64,000 nt of DNA, taken from contig CAVSKX010000002.1 in assembly GCA_963728765.1 (NCBI GenBank), positions 744,001 to 808,000 of the forward strand, read 5' to 3'. The notes under the pieces were generated by a model, which saw only the letters and a program-made list of their open reading frames with translations, searched no databases and was not told where the DNA came from. The DNA is from AC-32 sp963728765 (GTDB lineage Bacteria > Actinomycetota > Thermoleophilia > Gaiellales > Gaiellaceae). Made by a program: the position numbers and the translations under genes. Positions 8,874-16,672 of this stretch are shown one piece after another (within the stretch, counting starts at the first letter, position 1; the number at the start of each line of letters is the position of its first letter).

Positions 8874-9766
8874 GGCAAGGGCTTGAATCTCCAGACGTCG
8901 CTGCCCGCGTAGCTCGTCACCCACATCGAGCCGAAGGCCCTGAGCGGGAAGAACGCCCCCGACCCGCCCGCGAAGTGATCGACCACGGTGGACTTCTTCG
9001 GGTCGACTCGGTGGATGACGTTCAGCTCCTTGTCCGGCAGCCAGATCGTTCCGTCGGCGGCCAGTGCTCCATGCGCGAGCGTACCGCCGAACGAGAGGCG
9101 GGCTCGCACTTTCCTCGTGCGAGGGTCGAGCCGGACGAGCACGTCGTCGCCCGCCTTGATCCAGAGGTCACGCGTGCCGACGGAAAACACCGCCGGCGCG
9201 CGAACGCCGACCGGAACGCGCTCGATCCGGTGCGTTCGCGGGTCGACTCTCGCGACCGCGGTCGCCGAGCGACCGAAGCCGACCCAGACGGCGCCCACGG
9301 CGGCTCGCAGTCCAGACGGCCGCGCACCGATCCGCGTTCGGCGGACGACCTTCAGCGACCGGGGATCGACCTCGACCAGACGCCCGGCCTCCCAGGCGGT
9401 CACCCACACGCGCCCGTAGGCCGCGAGCAGGCCATCGGGCACTGCGCCGACGCGCACGCTGCGCGTTCGCATGGTCGAGGGATCGACCCGGGTCAGGGTG
9501 TTGCGCTTGTAGTTGACGACCCACAGCGCCCCGAACCCGTGCGTCACCGAGAAGACTCCCGGCTTGAGACGGACCCGCCGCATGACCCGGTTCGTCTGCG
9601 GGTCGATGCGCGCGAGGGTCCCGGCGCCGTCGTTCGTCACCCACACGGCGCCGTACGCCGCCGTCGCGGCCCCCGGGGAGTCGCCCGTGGGAATGCGCGC
9701 GAGAACCTGCGGCGACGAGCCGGCGAGAGCGGCGGATGCGACCACGAGCAGCGCGAGCTTCGCCAT
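8870..9766 (-). CDS. Secreted YVTN/Vgb-like beta-propeller protein
   Basis: This 298-residue protein has a short signal peptide (MAKLALLVVASAALAGSSP) followed by six or seven repeats of the type GAVWVTNDGAGTLARIDP, spaced about 40 residues apart. That is the pattern of YVTN/virginiamycin-B-lyase-like propellers. No lyase residues can be assigned, so a binding or scaffold role outside the cell is as likely as enzymatic activity. Its stop (8870-8872) overlaps the nirK stop on CTAG. It reads towards nirK, so joint transcription is excluded. Confidence 0.75.
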   Translation of the reverse strand: MAKLALLVVASAALAGSSPQVLARIPTGDSPGAATAAYGAVWVTNDGAGTLARIDPQTNRVMRRVRLKPGVFSVTHGFGALWVVNYKRNTLTRVDPSTMRTRSVRVGAVPDGLLAAYGRVWVTAWEAGRLVEVDPRSLKVVRRTRIGARPSGLRAAVGAVWVGFGRSATAVARVDPRTHRIERVPVGVRAPAVFSVGTRDLWIKAGDDVLVRLDPRTRKVRARLSFGGTLAHGALAADGTIWLPDKELNVIHRVDPKKSTVVDHFAGGSGAFFPLRAFGSMWVTSYAGSDVWRFKPLP

Positions 9767-9802
9767 CGCCCGAAGTACACCCGACGCAAGGCGGAGGTTC
9801 CG

Positions 9803-10747
9803 TCAGGCGTCGCCGAGGATCTCGGCGACGTCGTCGTCGCTGAGCTCGAGATCTGCCGCGGCCACGATCGGGTCGACCTGGTCGGGGCGGCGGAACCCCA
9901 CGATCGCGCCGTGGACGGCCGGGTTGCGCAGCGTCCACGCGACGGCGACCGCTCCGGGCGAGACGCCGTGCCGCTCGGCGACGGCATTGACCCGCTCGAC
10001 GATCTCGAGGGCGTCCGAGAGCTCCGGCTCGCGGAAGCGCGCGCTTTGCCGGCGCCAGTCGTCGTCGGGCAGCGACGCGATCCGCTCGCGCGTCATCCGG
10101 CCCGTCAGCAGGCCGGAGGACATCGGCGAGTAGACGATCACGCCAATCCCCTGCTCCCCGCAGTACGGGAGGATCTCCGCCTCGACCTCCCGGTCGAGGA
10201 GCGAGTAGGGCGGCTGCAGCGTCTCGACCGGCGCGATCGCCTCGGCCCGCTCGAGCTGCTCGACCGAGAAGTTCGATGCTCCGATGTGGCGCACGAGCCC
10301 CTCTTCCTTCAGCTCGGCGAGGGTCGACCAGCCCTCCTCGACCTCGTCGTCGGGGATCGGCCAGTGGATCTGGTAGAGGTCGATCGCGTCCACGCCGAGC
10401 CGCCCGAGGCTGCCCTCACACTCGCGGCGGAGCGAGTCCCGCTTCAGTGACTGGTACGAGGTGCGGTTCGGCCCCTCCGGTTGGCCGCCTTTGGTGAAGA
10501 TCAGCGGGCGCGGCTCGACGCCTTCGACCGCGCGCCTGACGACCTCCTCGGAGTGGCCGAGCCCGTACTGCGCTGCGGTGTCGATCCAGTTGACCCCGAG
10601 CTCGAGCGCGTGCCGGATCGCGGCGATCGACTCCTCGTCGTCCTGCGCGCCCCAGCCGTACTCCCAGTCGCTGCCGCCAATCGCCCAGGCGCCGAAGCCG
10701 ACCCGCGTGATCTCCAGGCCGGCGCGGCCCAACGTCACGGTTCTCAC
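9803..10747 (-). CDS. Aldo/keto reductase
   Basis: A 314-residue (beta/alpha)8 NADPH-dependent oxidoreductase of the AKR family. It shows the N-terminal LGRAGLEITRVGFGAWAIGG, the catalytic Asp/Tyr segment WIDTAAQYGLGHSE, the catalytic His in YQIHWP, and the GASNFSVEQL and cofactor-binding AIVGFRRPDQV segments. GTG 10747 overlaps the holB stop as GTGA, so the gene is translationally coupled to holB. This is an odd functional pairing, probably just operon tailing. The substrate is unknown. Confidence 0.9.
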   Translation of the reverse strand: MRTVTLGRAGLEITRVGFGAWAIGGSDWEYGWGAQDDEESIAAIRHALELGVNWIDTAAQYGLGHSEEVVRRAVEGVEPRPLIFTKGGQPEGPNRTSYQSLKRDSLRRECEGSLGRLGVDAIDLYQIHWPIPDDEVEEGWSTLAELKEEGLVRHIGASNFSVEQLERAEAIAPVETLQPPYSLLDREVEAEILPYCGEQGIGVIVYSPMSSGLLTGRMTRERIASLPDDDWRRQSARFREPELSDALEIVERVNAVAERHGVSPGAVAVAWTLRNPAVHGAIVGFRRPDQVDPIVAAADLELSDDDVAEILGDA

Positions 10748-11823
10748 GCGGCCGCTCCAACCGCCCCGGCGAACGCCCGGCGGAGCTCGACGAAGAGCGC
10801 TTCGAGCGCCACGCCCGGCGAGAGCTGGAACTCTTCGAAGCGGCGCCACGTCTCGCGGACGAGCTCCGCCGCGCGCTCCGCTCCTTCCAACCGCTCGAGC
10901 GTGCCGTCCTCGCGCAGCTCCGCGGCGCGGTCGACGTGCACCAACGCGCTCTCGGCGCCTGCCGCGGCCGCGACGAGGTCGCGGTACCACGTCGCGAGCT
11001 CCTCCAGCGATGCGAGCAGCTGTTCCCGCTCGGCTCCGCGAGCGGCGCGGCGAACCCGCTGCTCGGCCTCGCGCGCTGGGAGGTCGAGCTCCTCGATGGC
11101 CGCCTCCTCACGCTCCTTCGCCTCGGCGGCGCGCTCGCGTGCTGCCTCGAGCACGCTGCGCGCGGCAGCCGACGGGTCGAAGTCGGGGCCGTAGACCGAC
11201 CGCGCCGTCTCCAGCAGCGCCTCGCGTCGCCGTGCCGCCGCCTCGTCGAGAAGCCGCTCCGCGCGGTCGAGGCGACCGCCGGCGACGCGCGCGATCGACG
11301 TCACCTCGTCCTCGGAGAGCTCCGGCGCCCGCGCCCGCACCTGCTCCCGCACCGCCCGCTCCGAGAGCCGGCGGAACGGGACCGCCTGGCAGCGGGAGCG
11401 GATGGTCTCCGCGAGCGATCCGACCTCGTCGGCGACGAGCACGATGACCGCGTACCCGGGCGGCTCCTCGAGGTCCTTCAGCAGCGCGTCGGCCGCCTCG
11501 TCGTTCATCGCGTGCGCGGCGAAGACGAGGTAGACGCGGCGCTGCGCCTCGAACGGCCGCATGTGCAGGTCGCGCCGCATCTCGCGGACCGCGTCGATGC
11601 GGATCTGCTCGCCTAGCGGCTCGAGCACGTAGAGGTCGGGATGCGACCGGCGCTCCACCCGCGGATCGTTTCCGAGCAGCTCCGCGGCGAACGCGAGCGC
11701 GGTCGCGCGCTTGCCGACCCCGGCGGGCCCGTGGAAGAGGTAGGCGTGTGCAGGGCCCTCGGCGAGAGCTGCGCGAAGGAGCCGTTTCGCCTCCTTCTGC
11801 TCAGGAATGCTGTCGAAGCTCGT
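10744..11823 (-). CDS. holB: DNA polymerase III delta' subunit
   Basis: This is the clamp-loader subunit, an AAA+ ATPase-like protein of the replisome. The N-terminal segment SFDSIPEQKEAKRLLRAAL is followed by AYLFHGPAGVGKRATALAF (P-loop), DALLKDLEEPPGYAVIVL and the SRCQAVPFRRL sensor region, then a helical collar domain with long Glu/Arg/Ala helices. No ATG, GTG or TTG precedes the P-loop in frame. The best start is ACG at 11823, 6 nt after AGAGGAGG inside tmk, giving 359 residues. The first standard start is GTG 11658, which would delete the P-loop. It overlaps tmk by 23 nt. Confidence 0.85.
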   Translation of the reverse strand, partial: TSFDSIPEQKEAKRLLRAALAEGPAHAYLFHGPAGVGKRATALAFAAELLGNDPRVERRSHPDLYVLEPLGEQIRIDAVREMRRDLHMRPFEAQRRVYLVFAAHAMNDEAADALLKDLEEPPGYAVIVLVADEVGSLAETIRSRCQAVPFRRLSERAVREQVRARAPELSEDEVTSIARVAGGRLDRAERLLDEAAARRREALLETARSVYGPDFDPSAAARSVLEAARERAAEAKEREEAAIEELDLPAREAEQRVRRAARGAEREQLLASLEELATWYRDLVAAAAGAESALVHVDRAAELREDGTLERLEGAERAAELVRETWRRFEEFQLSPGVALEALFVELRRAFAGAVGAAA

Positions 11824-12397
11824 CGAGCACCTCCTCTGCGATCTCGCGCGGCGGGCGCGTGCCGTCGATGGTCGTGATGCGCTGCGGGAAGTACTCGGCG
11901 AGCTGGCGGTAGGCCGCGTCGACGCGCTCGCGGAAGCTCTCGGCCTCGCGCTCGATCCGGTCGCCGTCCCCGCCGACCCGGCGCGCCGACTCCCCGGGGT
12001 CGAGGAGCAGCAGGAACGTTCGGTCGGGGAGCAGCCCGCGAACGGCGTTCAGGTTCAGCTCCAGCACGCGCTCGAGGCCAAGGTCGCGGGCGATGCCCTG
12101 GTACGCAAGCGACGAGTCGAGGTAGCGGTCGCTGATCACGTCCGCGCCGCGCTCGAGAGCGGGAGCGATCACCTCGTCCACGAGCTGCGCCCTCGCCGCT
12201 GCGAACAGCGTGGCCTCGGCCCACGGAGAGACGTCCCCCTCGTGGAGCAGCAGCTCGCGGATCCGCTCGCCGAGCTCGGTGCCGCCGGGCTCGCGGGTGG
12301 CGACGACCTCGCGACCATCGGCGCGGAGCGCGTCGGCGAGAAGCTGGGCCTGCGTCGACTTCCCGGAGCCGTCGATGCCTTCGAACGTGACGAACAT
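11801..12397 (-). CDS. tmk: Thymidylate kinase
   Basis: A 198-residue dTMP kinase that makes dTDP for DNA synthesis. It shows the P-loop FEGIDGSGKSTQAQLLADAL, the TREPGGT dTMP-binding loop and SDRYLDSSLAYQG (DRY motif), with a lid region near residues 137-150 (DPGESARRVGG). Length is normal for the family. ATG 12397 follows a GGAAGGAG site. holB begins inside its 3' end, so tmk-holB-aldo/keto reductase form one operon. The tmk-holB order is a common bacterial arrangement. Confidence 0.97.
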   Translation of the reverse strand: MFVTFEGIDGSGKSTQAQLLADALRADGREVVATREPGGTELGERIRELLLHEGDVSPWAEATLFAAARAQLVDEVIAPALERGADVISDRYLDSSLAYQGIARDLGLERVLELNLNAVRGLLPDRTFLLLLDPGESARRVGGDGDRIEREAESFRERVDAAYRQLAEYFPQRITTIDGTRPPREIAEEVLDELRQHS

Positions 12398-12580
12398 CAG
12401 TGCTCCTTCCGGTTACGTCGATCTGGCTCTCGGTCGTTAGCACCAAGCCAGAGATCGGGTTCGTCCGCAGCGCAGGCCGGACGCCTGCGCAAGGGCGAAC
12501 GTGAGCTCTGGCGCAGCGTGATAGCGGGCGAGAGACGAACGGACGTTGCCGGGAGGAGCACCAGCCTAGGATATGAGGCA

Positions 12581-13483
12581 GTGCGGGCGGTCGTGACAGG
12601 GGGCGCGGGCTTCATCGGCTCGCACGTCGTCGAGGCGCTGCTGTCGCGCGGCGACGAGGTGACGGTCGTCGACGACCTCTCGAACGGCAAGCGCGAGAAC
12701 GTCCCCGACGGGGCGCGGCTCGTCGTGCAGGACATCCGCGAAGGACTGGCCGAGGTCTTTGACGAGGCGCGGCCCGAGCTCTGCTGCCACCTTGCGGCGC
12801 AGGTCGACGTGCGGGTCTCGGTCGACCGGCCCGTGCACGACGCGTCGGTGAACGTGCTCGGGACGATCGCGGTGCTGGAGGCGGCGCGGGCGCACGACGC
12901 GCAGGTGGTCTTCAGCTCGACCGGCGGCGCCATCTACGGCGAGTGCCATGGCCCCGCGCCGGAGGGCTCGGAGCGGCGGCCGCTCGCGCCGTACGGCGTC
13001 TCGAAGCTCGCGGGCGAGGAGTACCTGGCGGCGTACAACCGGCTCTACGGCTCGCGACACGTCTCGTTGCGCTACGGGAACGTCTACGGGCCGCGGCAGG
13101 ACCCGCACGGCGAGGCCGGCGTGGTGGCGATTTTCCTCGGCCGCCTCGCCGAGGGAGAGGCGCCGCGGATCTTCGGCGACGGGCTTCAGACCCGCGACTA
13201 CGTCTTCGCGGGCGACGTGGCGCAGGCGACGTTGGCGGCGGCGGGGCACGACGGCGGCGCGTTCAACGTCGGCACCGGGATCGAGACCTCCGTCGTAGAG
13301 CTGTACGACGTATGCCGGCGCGTGGCGGGCTCCGAGGTCGAAGCGATTGAAGCGCCGGCGCGGCTCGGTGAGCTGCAGCGAAGCGTCCTCGACATCTCGC
13401 TTGCGGAGCGGGAACTGGGTTGGCGGCCCGCGGTGACGCTGGAAGAGGGCCTGCGCCTGACCTGGGAGTCCTTCAGGAGCTAG
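12581..13483 (+). CDS. NAD-dependent UDP-glucose 4-epimerase-like (extended SDR)
   Basis: A 300-residue extended short-chain dehydrogenase. It has the Rossmann motif VTGGAGFIGSHVVEALL, the HLAAQVDV segment, a catalytic Ser near SSTGGAIYG and the catalytic YGVSK (YxxxK). The C-terminal sugar-nucleotide region includes RYGNVYGPRQDP. This is the GalE/RmlB-like group acting on UDP-sugars for surface polysaccharide; the exact sugar cannot be read. GTG 12581 is chosen because TAGGAT (12567-12572) lies 8 nt upstream. The long in-frame extension to 11807 merely overlaps tmk antisense. Confidence 0.88.
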   Translation: MRAVVTGGAGFIGSHVVEALLSRGDEVTVVDDLSNGKRENVPDGARLVVQDIREGLAEVFDEARPELCCHLAAQVDVRVSVDRPVHDASVNVLGTIAVLEAARAHDAQVVFSSTGGAIYGECHGPAPEGSERRPLAPYGVSKLAGEEYLAAYNRLYGSRHVSLRYGNVYGPRQDPHGEAGVVAIFLGRLAEGEAPRIFGDGLQTRDYVFAGDVAQATLAAAGHDGGAFNVGTGIETSVVELYDVCRRVAGSEVEAIEAPARLGELQRSVLDISLAERELGWRPAVTLEEGLRLTWESFRS

Positions 13484-13522
13484 CAGGAGGGCGGCGCGCG
13501 GCGGCGAATCGTACCGTCCGCC

Positions 13523-14035
13523 GTGGAGCACGCTCTTCAGCCGTCCGGCCCCAGCGGCCACTCGCACCCGTGGCGCACGATCGCGGTCGTGGCCACGGGG
13601 ATCGCGATGCTCGAGCTCGTCGGGCTGCTGATCGTCGCGATCGCGCTTCTGGCGAAGCCGGTCCTCCATCACGCGCAGAATGAGGCGGGAGCGGCCGCTG
13701 CGAAGCCCGCCGTCGTGAAGAAGCCGGCCGCGACGAAGGTCGGCCCGCTGCTCCCGCGCCGGCGCGTCTCGGTGACCGTGCTGAACGGCAACGGCGTCTC
13801 CGGCGCCGCGGCCGCCGAGGCCTCGCGCGTGCGCGCGCGCGGGTACATCCTCGGCGTGGTCGGCAACGCGCCGCACGGCAGCTACGGCCAGACCGTGGTC
13901 ATGTACCGCGCCGCCCGCCGCGGCGAGGCGCTGCGACTCGCGCGCGACCTCAGGATCCGCCGGGTCTCGCCCCTGGACGGCCTGCGCCGCCGCGACCTCC
14001 ACGCCGCCAAGCTGGCGATCATCGTCGGCGCTTGA
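13523..14035 (+). CDS. Membrane-anchored LytR C-terminal domain protein
   Basis: A 170-residue protein with one N-terminal membrane helix (about 18-45), an Ala/Lys/Pro-rich spacer, and a LytR_C domain (VSVTVLNGNGVSGAAAAEAS, then TVVMYRAA and ALRLARDLRI). The LytR_C domain usually follows the LCP catalytic domain, which is absent here, so this is a stand-alone extracytoplasmic domain, probably in cell-envelope assembly. The GTG start at 13523 lies 39 nt after the epimerase stop, so co-transcription is plausible. Confidence 0.75.
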   Translation: MEHALQPSGPSGHSHPWRTIAVVATGIAMLELVGLLIVAIALLAKPVLHHAQNEAGAAAAKPAVVKKPAATKVGPLLPRRRVSVTVLNGNGVSGAAAAEASRVRARGYILGVVGNAPHGSYGQTVVMYRAARRGEALRLARDLRIRRVSPLDGLRRRDLHAAKLAIIVGA

Positions 14036-14090
14036 CGCTCAGCCGCTCGCAGAGTGACGGGCCGCGTCTCCGACGCCCGCTGACGGCGAT

Positions 14091-15422
14091 CTACCGCTGA
14101 CCGACGCGACTGCTTCCCACGTCGGCCTCAGCCCGCAAGCGAGCGGCGCGCCTCGACGCGCTTGCAGCCTCCTCGCTCTTCCCGGCTGCTAGCAGCAGTT
14201 CCGACCACTCCCGAGACACTGCGGCGGCCTCACGGTGCATGCTGGAAGCCGTCAGGGCCTCAACAGCGTGCTCGAAGCTGTGAGTTGCGGTGTCCAGTTC
14301 ATCGCACCCTGCTTCGACAAGCGCCTGTGCCAACCAGAGGAGACCCTGCTCGGCGGGGGCATCGGCAAGCTCTTCGTGGGCGCGGCGGATGAGTGGACGC
14401 GCGCCCTCGAGATCACCCCGGCGGGCTAGCGCGAGCGCCTGCCCAGAGTGGAGTGCACCGAGGTCACGCGCATCCGCCGCGAGCGTCTCCAGCCGTTCGG
14501 CGAGCTCCAAGTGGCGCTCTGCTTCCGAGTTGTTGTCGGCCCACAGGTGGACCTCGGCCGCGAACAGGTGTGCTCTGGCGAGCTCGAGGCTGTCCTCCGT
14601 GTGGTCGAGAAGAATGATCGCCCGCCGGATCTCGTTGAGCGCGGCCCGCTGTTGGCCCTCCATGTAGGCGAGCCGCGCCAGCGACCAGTGCATTGTGACC
14701 TGCGCGTGCGCGTCGAGAGCGGCATCCGCGTCGAGCTCCTCGAGAACCGAGCGCGCTCGCTCGAACTCGCCGAGGTCGGTGAGCGCGTAGCTGAGGTACG
14801 TCGCGAGCCGCAGTCGGACCCCGACCCCCTCGGGCATCTGGCAGCCGGGATCGTCGAGCGCCTCCTCGAGCATCGCTACGGCCTCCTCGGCCTGCCCGAG
14901 GAACCTGAGCGCCTTCGACAGGCTGACGTAGACGTTCGTGTGCGAAAGAGGTGAGACGAGCGGCGAAGCCCCGGCGACCGCAAGGTATTGCGCGGCCTCG
15001 CGTTGGTTTCCCGCCGCGAGCGACGCGAGCCCCAACGCGATCTGCGCGCGCACCTCGATCTCGCCTTGGGCGGCTCGCTGCGCCTCCTTCAAGACTGCCT
15101 GGAGCGCGTGGCGTGCCTCGATGCTGTGATCGCCCAGTCGCAGTCGCAACTCGGCGTCTGTGAGTCGGAGCTCGAGCGCTTCGCCGGGTGCTATGTCAAC
15201 GCCGCTTTCGAGGTATTCCGGCGTCACGCCGAGCCGCCGCGCGAGCACGCGGATCGCGCGGACCGATGGGATGCGCTGACCGGACTCGATTCGCGAGATG
15301 TAGGCATAGCTCACGCCGCTGGAGGCGAGCTTCCGCTGGGAGAGGCCACGCGCGACTCGGAGCCTCCGCACGCGTGCTCCGATGCTCTCGTCCGAGCCCT
15401 TCGTTGCAGGAGACGCGATCAC
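14091..15422 (-). CDS. XRE-family regulator with C-terminal TPR domain (RRNPP-like architecture)
   Basis: The protein has 443 residues. An N-terminal HTH_XRE domain (residues about 12-68; GLSQRKLASSGVSYAYISR holds the recognition helix) is followed by roughly 370 residues of tandem helical repeats of TPR type, such as EEAVAMLEEALDDPGC and EAERHLELAERLETLA. An XRE plus TPR layout is the architecture of peptide-sensing RRNPP regulators (Rgg, PlcR, NprR), though many such proteins have no known ligand. GTG 15422 gives the natural N-terminus. It is divergent, across about 155 bp, from a 27-codon signal-like peptide gene, which makes a peptide ligand plausible. Confidence 0.8.
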   Translation of the reverse strand: MIASPATKGSDESIGARVRRLRVARGLSQRKLASSGVSYAYISRIESGQRIPSVRAIRVLARRLGVTPEYLESGVDIAPGEALELRLTDAELRLRLGDHSIEARHALQAVLKEAQRAAQGEIEVRAQIALGLASLAAGNQREAAQYLAVAGASPLVSPLSHTNVYVSLSKALRFLGQAEEAVAMLEEALDDPGCQMPEGVGVRLRLATYLSYALTDLGEFERARSVLEELDADAALDAHAQVTMHWSLARLAYMEGQQRAALNEIRRAIILLDHTEDSLELARAHLFAAEVHLWADNNSEAERHLELAERLETLAADARDLGALHSGQALALARRGDLEGARPLIRRAHEELADAPAEQGLLWLAQALVEAGCDELDTATHSFEHAVEALTASSMHREAAAVSREWSELLLAAGKSEEAASASRRAARLRAEADVGSSRVGQR

Positions 15423-15455
15423 GCTCGCGCATCTTCGCGACCAGACCTGCCAAGC

Positions 15456-15475
15456 GTCAAGCTGACGACTTGACA
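15456..15475 (+). promoter_or_regulatory. Dyad overlapping a TTGACA -35 box of the peptide gene
   Basis: GTCAAG (15456-15461) and CTTGAC (15469-15474) form a perfect 6-bp inverted repeat with a 7-nt spacer. The right arm is part of a consensus -35 TTGACA (15470-15475) reading towards the 27-aa peptide gene. A weak TGTGGT lies 17 nt further on. The position, 34 nt upstream of the regulator start, suits an operator for the divergent XRE-TPR protein. Confidence 0.45.
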
Positions 15476-15577
15476 GGATTGCCGTGTTCGACTGTGGTCC
15501 CCCTCTTCCCATCTCCCATTGAGCCAGTGGTCCTTCCCTGGTTACGCCCATCCACAGCTGAGCGAAAGGAGGTGAGC

Positions 15578-15661
15578 ATGGCCCGTCTGATTTCCATTGC
15601 GACAGCCACCGCACTGGTACTCTCAGCCGCCTTTGCCGCCGGCCTCACCTGCGGCGGCTAG
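15578..15661 (+). CDS. 27-residue signal-like small peptide, putative signalling peptide
   Basis: The ATG at 15578 follows an optimal AAAGGAGGTGAGC site (15566-15577). The product has a positive N-terminus (MAR), a hydrophobic stretch (LISIATATALVLSAAFAA) and a short tail GLTCGG, as in a signal peptide with a seven-residue remainder. It has its own consensus -35 and a strong terminator 14 nt after the stop, so it is a complete transcription unit. It is divergent from an XRE-TPR regulator. By analogy with RRNPP systems the exported tail, with its single Cys, could be the sensed ligand. No homologue is known to me, and a membrane microprotein is the main alternative. Confidence 0.6.
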   Translation: MARLISIATATALVLSAAFAAGLTCGG

Positions 15662-15674
15662 CCGATGCTGGGCT

Positions 15675-15711
15675 GTGCCTCGGGGCGGCGCCGCATCCCG
15701 CCCCGAGGCAC
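15675..15711 (+). terminator. Strong hairpin terminator after the 27-aa gene
   Basis: A perfect 14-bp stem GTGCCTCGGGGCGG (15675-15688) pairs with 15698-15711 around a 9-nt loop. No U-tract follows, as is frequent in high-GC actinobacteria. Confidence 0.75.
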
Positions 15712-15943
15712 ATACTCTCCTGCGCGAGGCAACCACTTCGAACCGCGGTTACGACTCGCACCATGCAAGATGGCGCACCGACCGCTGCCGGTGGGCAGCA
15801 GAACCATCAGCTCCGGCGCCTCGGTCACCCAGTCGATGGCGGGCGGCCAGGCTGCGGCTTCCCGGCCGCCCCGCCACTGCTGAGCATACGCGCCGTAAAC
15901 CTGCGACGTTAGCTCGTGTCCGCGAGCGCCCTATCATCGACGC

Positions 15944-16672
15944 GTGCCCGCTGACGACTCGCGCAAGCAGGCCGAGATCGAGTACCCGCGCGCGGCCGGC
16001 GAGGAGGGGCGTGCCTGGATCCGCTCCAAGCCGTTCGGGCACCACCCGCGGGAAACCGCGCGCTTCCTGATCGACTTCGGTTACGTGCTGCAGCTGCTCG
16101 ACCTGCACGTGGGCTCGAGCCTCGTCGAGCTGGGCTGCGGCTCCGGCTGGATGACCCGGCTCGCCGCGAGGCACGGCGTCCAGGCCGAGGGCTACGACAT
16201 CTCGCCCGAGATGATCGAGATCGCCCGGGAGGAGGCCGCGCGAGAAGGGCTCGAGGTCACCTTCGAGGCCGGCGACTACGAGCAGCTCGACCTCGGCCGC
16301 CGGTTCGACGCCTGCCTGCTCTACGACGCACTCCACCACAGCGAGCGGCCCGAGCTCGTCCTCGCGGCAGCCAAACGCGCGCTGAAGCCCGGTGGCCGCC
16401 TGCTGCTCGCCGAGCCGAACTGGAAGCAGCGCTTCCAGGGCCGTGGCGCGGCTGACACCTATGGAACGACCGAGCTCGGCTACAGCCCGCGGCACCTGAA
16501 GAAGCTCCTGCGCGATGCGGGCTTCACCGACATCCGCCGCTTCCACAACAATCGCAAGCGGCTCTTCTCGAACGCGCCCGGCGACACGGCCGCGCACTTC
16601 GCCGAGCCGTTCGTCTACCGGTTGCTCGCGCCCTTCTGGACGCAGGTCTGGCTGCGCGCCCGGGCCGGCTAG
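15944..16672 (+). CDS. Class I SAM-dependent methyltransferase
   Basis: A 242-residue protein with the Rossmann-type SAM-binding sequence LVELGCGSGWMTRLAARHG (motif I), GYDISPEMIEIA (motif II, acidic ribose contact), DACLLYDALHHSE (motif IV) and RALKPGGRLLLAEPNW (motif V-VI). The C-terminal third probably shapes the substrate site, and the substrate is unknown. GTG 15944 is preceded at 6 nt by TATCAT (15932-15937), suggesting a leaderless mRNA. Its stop overlaps that of the convergent O-antigen ligase-like gene on CTAG. Confidence 0.88.
   Translation: MPADDSRKQAEIEYPRAAGEEGRAWIRSKPFGHHPRETARFLIDFGYVLQLLDLHVGSSLVELGCGSGWMTRLAARHGVQAEGYDISPEMIEIAREEAAREGLEVTFEAGDYEQLDLGRRFDACLLYDALHHSERPELVLAAAKRALKPGGRLLLAEPNWKQRFQGRGAADTYGTTELGYSPRHLKKLLRDAGFTDIRRFHNNRKRLFSNAPGDTAAHFAEPFVYRLLAPFWTQVWLRARAG

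Noticed and set aside
11807..13483. A 558-codon plus-strand frame covering tmk antisense and the epimerase
   Set aside because: Only the part from GTG 12581 has family sequence. Upstream it is the reverse of tmk, which has clear motifs on the minus strand.
15716..15900. Minus-strand coding-like stretch downstream of the 27-aa peptide gene
   Set aside because: The frame has no plausible start or ribosome site and overlaps the peptide gene's terminator; composition alone is not enough.
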